Source: an uncultured bacterium
Lineage (GTDB): Bacteria > Patescibacteriota > Minisyncoccia > UBA6257 > JAGGUH01
Reading direction: 5' to 3'
DNA length: 24,156 bases
Assembly: GCA_937877385.1 (NCBI GenBank)
Contig: CALGBJ010000041.1
Location: 1 to 24,156, forward strand
Within the stretch, counting starts at the first letter, position 1; the number at the start of each line of letters is the position of its first letter. The notes beneath the pieces are model-generated. The model worked only from the letters and a program-made list of their open reading frames with translations. It searched no databases and was not told where the DNA came from. Shown in pieces: positions 21,801 through 24,156 of this stretch. The position numbers and the translations under genes were made by a program.

Positions 21801-23333
21801 GAGCAACCTCCTTTGAGAATAAAGATGAATGATTGGTTAAAGTTCTTTGGTTTTTGGTTGGCTGAGGGAAGTGCTGATAATGAAAAAAATGCTAAAAGGC
21901 ATGGTTATCGAGTTATCATTACTCAAATTAATAGAGAGAAAAAAGAGGAAATCAAAAAAGTTCTAGACAAGCTCCCTTTTAACTATTATGAAGAAGAGAA
22001 TAATTTGATAATTTGCAATAAACAACTTTGGGCTTATCTTCGGCAGTTTGGCAATAAATATACAAAGTTTATTCCTAAAGAAATTAAGTCTCTTTCTAAA
22101 GAGCAATTGAAAATCTTATTTGATTGGCTGGTGAAAGGAGATGGTTATATAAGGAAGACTACTGGTCAAATTAATTACTGGACTTCTTCTAAAAAGTTGG
22201 CTGATGATTTGCAAGAAATAATCTTAAAATTAGGTTGGTTGGCTACTCTTAAAGTAAATAAAAGAGGAAAAGTTTCTAAAATAAATGGAAGAAAAGTTGT
22301 TAGTGGTCCTCTTTATACAATTGGCGTCCAGAAAGCAAACTATTATAGATTAAGGGAAAGGAATATTGAAAGAGTTTACTATAAAGGAAAGGTTTATTGC
22401 TGTCAGGTAAAAAACCATACAGTATTTGTTAGAAGAAATGGAAAAGTTTGTTGGTCAGGAAATTCAATAGGGGTTGTTACCATTAATATGCCGCGTTTGG
22501 GGTATCTTTCTAAGAGTAAGAAAGAGTTTAAGAAAAGATTGGAGAGATTGATGGTTTTGGCTAAGAATTCTTTGGAAATCAAAAGAAAAACTCTAGAAAA
22601 GTTAACTGATAAAGGACTTTATCCTTATTCGCGATATTATCTCTCAGGAATAAAGAGAAAATTTAGTCAATGGTGGAAGAATCATTTTTCAACTATTGGT
22701 TTGGTAGGGATGAATGAGGCCTGTTTGAATCTTTTTGGTGAAGATATTGCTTCAGAGAAATCAAGAAAGTTTACCTTGGAAATCCTTGATTTTATGAGAA
22801 AGAAATTAATTGAATTTCAAAAAGAAACAGGCAACAATTATAATTTAGAAGCCACGCCAGCCGAGGGAGTTTCTTATCGTTTACCTCAGATAGATCTCAA
22901 AAAATATCCTGATATTATTACGGCTGGTACTCAGGAAAGGCCTTTTTACACTAATAGTACTCAATTGCCAGTTAATTATACTGATGATATTTTTGAAGCC
23001 ATTGAACTTCAAGACAAGTTTCAATGTATGTATACTGGTGGGACTGTTGTTCATTTATTTGTTGGTGAAAAAATTTCCCAGCCAGAGATTGTTAAAAAAT
23101 TGGTCAAGAAGGTTTTTGAAAAATTTAATCTGCCTTATCTGACTATTACGCCGACTTTTTCAATTTGTCCGAATTGTGGCTATTTGCCTGGGGAGCAGTA
23201 TGTTTGTCCAAAATGCAAAGCCAATTGTGAAGTTTATTCAAGGGTAGTTGGCTATTTGCGACCAGTCAATCAATGGAATGATGGCAAACAAGAGGAGTTT
23301 AAAGAAAGAAAAACTTTCAAAATCAAAGAATGA
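18822..23333 (+). CDS. nrdD: Anaerobic ribonucleoside-triphosphate reductase with two inteins
   Basis: 1503 residues as translated. Removing inteins at 383-790 and 817-1214 leaves 697 residues, the normal length of class III NrdD. Extein 1 (1-382): ATP-cone (1-100, ending KTARAYAIYREQHRQLR) and the first half of the catalytic barrel, with the GDFHLHDLSNLSVYCVGWDL segment carrying one active-site Cys. Extein 2 (791-816): CCRLRIDNRKLEKRGGGLFG then SSPLTG. Extein 3 (1215-1503): SIGVVTINMPRLGYL, the zinc site CPNCGY and CPKCKANC, and the glycyl radical site SRVVGYLRPV with Gly1477. It makes dNTPs from NTPs without oxygen, using a glycyl radical installed by NrdG, whose gene overlaps the stop by 4 bases. 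No other RNR class is seen in the window, and splicing must occur for activity. Confidence 0.96.
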   Translation: MTKRLFSKIIKRDGRKVKFESEKIIQAIEKAGQATGEFGREVAEKLTAKVLLLAKEVLKDKKTPTVEEIQDIVELVLFNSPFWKTARAYAIYREQHRQLREIVSQADVSLVDKYLEKVTWEIRENSNMTFSLQGLNNYVSSKIISTYWLNKIYPEEIRRAHEEGDFHLHDLSNLSVYCVGWDLYDLLLKGFGGVPGKIESKPAKHFHSALGQLVNFLYSLQGETAGAVAVSNFDTLLAPFIYYDKLSYREVSQALQEFLFNMNVPTRVGFQTPFSNITLDLTPPPQLANSPVLIGGKLQDKTYKEFQKEIDIFNKALLENFLEGDGKGRVFSFPIPTYNITKDFDWGNKNLDLLWRVTAKYGLPYFANFINSDMKPEDIRSMCLYPEEEVLIRNNRKVKRRKIGEIVENYRGSEFDRDGWSDCRPEKNLEVLSLNYQTGRTEWAKVIRFLKVKDNKLVTIFTNEGKRIKVSSKHLVPVLTPEGLINKFAEDVKEGDYLLGLKKSSSLNDDGEYQKLNDKLVLNEDLAKILGYFTADGNYLFETRKNLKTFGLPRGLQFTFNSETKENVEEIKSLIKKVFDLEVKERKDPRYHSYYLYLYKADLARILWQAGFRKYGRLPDILFNSPLKVIESFLLYHFKGDGYLKRKEIHINDKELARDLVLLYSLIGKPVTYRQRRSSQIIYLQHSCKERDKDSNFLLSQTLSQRVPGFLAKSTYLVPGLRKSRMVGLETLRKYRAVTQLSRRIEDSDYYISRVKKVEVKNLSYPQTFFDLELDKNHLFVHSLGTITHNCCRLRIDNRKLEKRGGGLFGSSPLTGCYDEKTEILTEDGWKLFKDLKMEDKVFTLSENNRIELHQPEQLFNYDYEGEMIEFKAKSLDLLVTPNHRMVVDKKYKKRRTFVEAKDFSPSRDLIPKKGIWLGKRQEYFELPPVVILQGSGSPSRFSDQEIGYIREMRRKGKSFYQIGKVFNCNPVTIYNICLNENYGNRQRIRIRYEQPPLRIKMNDWLKFFGFWLAEGSADNEKNAKRHGYRVIITQINREKKEEIKKVLDKLPFNYYEEENNLIICNKQLWAYLRQFGNKYTKFIPKEIKSLSKEQLKILFDWLVKGDGYIRKTTGQINYWTSSKKLADDLQEIILKLGWLATLKVNKRGKVSKINGRKVVSGPLYTIGVQKANYYRLRERNIERVYYKGKVYCCQVKNHTVFVRRNGKVCWSGNSIGVVTINMPRLGYLSKSKKEFKKRLERLMVLAKNSLEIKRKTLEKLTDKGLYPYSRYYLSGIKRKFSQWWKNHFSTIGLVGMNEACLNLFGEDIASEKSRKFTLEILDFMRKKLIEFQKETGNNYNLEATPAEGVSYRLPQIDLKKYPDIITAGTQERPFYTNSTQLPVNYTDDIFEAIELQDKFQCMYTGGTVVHLFVGEKISQPEIVKKLVKKVFEKFNLPYLTITPTFSICPNCGYLPGEQYVCPKCKANCEVYSRVVGYLRPVNQWNDGKQEEFKERKTFKIKE
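19968..21191 (+). mobile_element. Intein 1 in NrdD (LAGLIDADG type), 408 aa
   Basis: Residues 383-790 of the precursor. Block A: C1-LYPEEEVLI at the N-junction after RSM. Block B: RIKVSSKHLVPVLTP with His at intein position 92. LAGLIDADG motifs: ILGYFTADG (147-155) and LLYHFKGDG (252-260), both with the catalytic Asp. Blocks F/G: FFDLELDKNHLFVHSLG then TITHN, with canonical penultimate His and terminal Asn, followed by +1 Cys. Splicing joins RSM to CCRLRID, restoring the NrdD active-site motif. The homing endonuclease looks intact, so the element may still be mobile. Confidence 0.93.
21270..22463 (+). mobile_element. Intein 2 in NrdD (LAGLIDADG type with HTH), 398 aa
   Basis: Residues 817-1214 of the precursor. 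Block A: C1-YDEKTEILTEDGWKLFKDL. Block B: LDLLVTPNHRMVV with T65-P-N-H68. An inserted helix-turn-helix (about 126-162, FSDQEIGYIREMRRKGKSF, YQIGKVFNCNPVTIYNICL) precedes the endonuclease. LAGLIDADG motifs: FGFWLAEGS (193-201) and FDWLVKGDG (284-292). C-terminal part: VYCCQVKNHTVFVRRNGKV then CWSGN, so the residue before the terminal Asn398 is Gly, not His. The +1 residue is Ser. Splicing joins SSPLTG to SIGVVTINMP, the uninterrupted NrdD sequence. Confidence 0.92.
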
Positions 23334-24022
23334 AAATTGGTGGCTGGCAAAAAATTTCTCTGATAGATTATCCTGGTAAAATTTCAACTATTATTTTTAC
23401 TCAAGGTTGTAATTTTCGTTGTCCTTTTTGCCATAATCCTGAATTAGTTTTAAAAGAAAGATATTCTTCTTTAATTAAGGAGGATTTAATTTTTGCTTTT
23501 TTAAAAAAAAGAAAAGGAGAAATAGAAGGTGTTGAAGTTACTGGCGGCGAGCCAACCCTTCAGGAAGATTTAGAGATTTTTCTGAAAAAAGTCAAAAAAC
23601 TTGGCTATTTAGTAAAACTTGATACTAATGGTTCAAAGCCAGAAGTTTTAGAGAAACTTTTTGAAAAGAATTTGTTAGATTATCTTGCTGTTGATATTAA
23701 AGGTCCATTTGAAAAGTATGAAGAGATAATTGGTGGAGTTAAAGTTGATTTAAATAAATTAAAAGAAAGCGTTCAATTGATAAAAAGTTCAGGGATTGAT
23801 TATGAATTCCGAACGACTTTTGTTAGACCGCTTTTAGTGATTGATGATTTTGAAAAAATAGGCGAGATAATTAAAGGAGCAAAAAGATTTGTTATTCAAA
23901 ACTTTACCGGGAGAAAATTTGTTAAAGAGGATAATAATTTTTTTCCAGCCAGTCAGAAAGAATTAGAAGAGAGCCAGAAAGTTGTCAAAAAATATGTTCA
24001 AGAGGTTCTTTTAAGAGATTAA
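23330..24022 (+). CDS. nrdG: Anaerobic RNR-activating radical SAM protein
   Basis: 230 residues. Radical SAM core with the iron-sulfur cysteines C27-x3-C31-x2-C34 (QGCNFRCPFCHNPELV), the GGEP motif in VEVTGGEPTLQEDL binding SAM, LDTNGSKPE, and the AVDIKGPF segment. Relatives include NrdG and pyruvate formate-lyase activases; the ATGA overlap with nrdD (4 bases) and the N-terminal phrase GGWQKISLIDYPGK, common in NrdG2-like activases, point to activation of NrdD by forming the glycyl radical at Gly1477. Translation is probably coupled to nrdD. Confidence 0.94.
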   Translation: MKIGGWQKISLIDYPGKISTIIFTQGCNFRCPFCHNPELVLKERYSSLIKEDLIFAFLKKRKGEIEGVEVTGGEPTLQEDLEIFLKKVKKLGYLVKLDTNGSKPEVLEKLFEKNLLDYLAVDIKGPFEKYEEIIGGVKVDLNKLKESVQLIKSSGIDYEFRTTFVRPLLVIDDFEKIGEIIKGAKRFVIQNFTGRKFVKEDNNFFPASQKELEESQKVVKKYVQEVLLRD

Positions 24023-24035
24023 AAAATCCAAATGT

Positions 24036-24145
24036 AAGTGTAAAACTCAAAGTGCAAAGTGTAAAACCCAATTTGAAATCCCAAATCCTAAATTCGAAAT
24101 TCTAAACGAAATTCTAAATCCCAAATTCCAAATCCCAAATGTTTA
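24036..24145. repeat. Heptad repeat array downstream of nrdG
   Basis: Fifteen 7-bp units in one register broken once by a 5-nt unit at 24106-24110. The first five are AAGTGTA/AAACTCA-type, the rest ATYCYAA-type (ATCCCAA three times, ATTCTAA twice, ATTCCAA, ATCCTAA, ATTCGAA). No ORF or terminator is seen between nrdG and the window end. Confidence 0.85.
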
Positions 24146-24156
24146 GAATTTGTGAT

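Noticed and set aside
24036..24145. CRISPR array
   Set aside because: The repeats are 7-bp degenerate units without spacers, and no cas gene is present.

Overview
This AT-rich, densely packed stretch most likely comes from a Candidate Phyla Radiation (Patescibacteria/Parcubacteria-type) chromosome. That assignment is an inference from gene content. The markers are a stand-alone 5'-3' exonuclease without a polymerase, an orphan PrgI-family membrane protein, an EF-Tu-domain-2-like protein with a lysine-rich tail, a sigma-region-4/HARE-HTH regulator, an unusual ArgRS and a class III ribonucleotide reductase. TGA is used as a stop (for example after the gene ending at 2110, the kinase ending at 4435 and nrdD ending at 23333), so the code-25 lineages (Gracilibacteria/Absconditabacteria) are unlikely.

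Layout. 1-2110: 3' part of secA overlapping a small DUF4258-like gene, closed by a hairpin/T-tract terminator. 2130-4435: a promoter, the exonuclease and an orphan sensor histidine kinase. 4445-5789, minus strand: lemA, a candidate structured RNA (5010-5144) with its own promoter, heptad-repeat spacer DNA and a small unknown membrane protein. 5851-8031: promoter, yidC, khpB/jag, pheS. 8032-8237: spacer with a GC-rich perfect-looking hairpin. 8238-9011: rplS and a PrgI-family gene. 9023-12065: a single-pass membrane protein, a DksA/TraR-type zinc-finger protein, a SLOG/LOG-like protein, the EF-Tu-like protein and an MgtC/SapB protein. 12068-13144, minus: the sigma4/HARE-HTH regulator, with a consensus promoter and a 38-bp perfect palindrome between it and murD (13291-14628). 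14629-15017: gene-free repeat island. 15018-18764: ftsK and argS. 18822-24022: nrdD carrying two inteins, followed by overlapping nrdG. 24023-24156: another heptad-repeat array.

Most of the genes are housekeeping: protein export and membrane insertion (secA, yidC), translation (pheS, argS, rplS), cell wall and division (murD, ftsK), and anaerobic dNTP synthesis (nrdD/nrdG). The most notable items are the two LAGLIDADG inteins next to the conserved CCRLR and PLTG-S motifs of NrdD, the recurring promoter layout in which the -10 box lies only 8-14 nt before the start codon (leaderless or nearly leaderless mRNAs), the candidate RNA upstream of lemA whose predicted +1 is the first base of its closing stem, and arrays of degenerate 7-bp repeats in all the long spacers.
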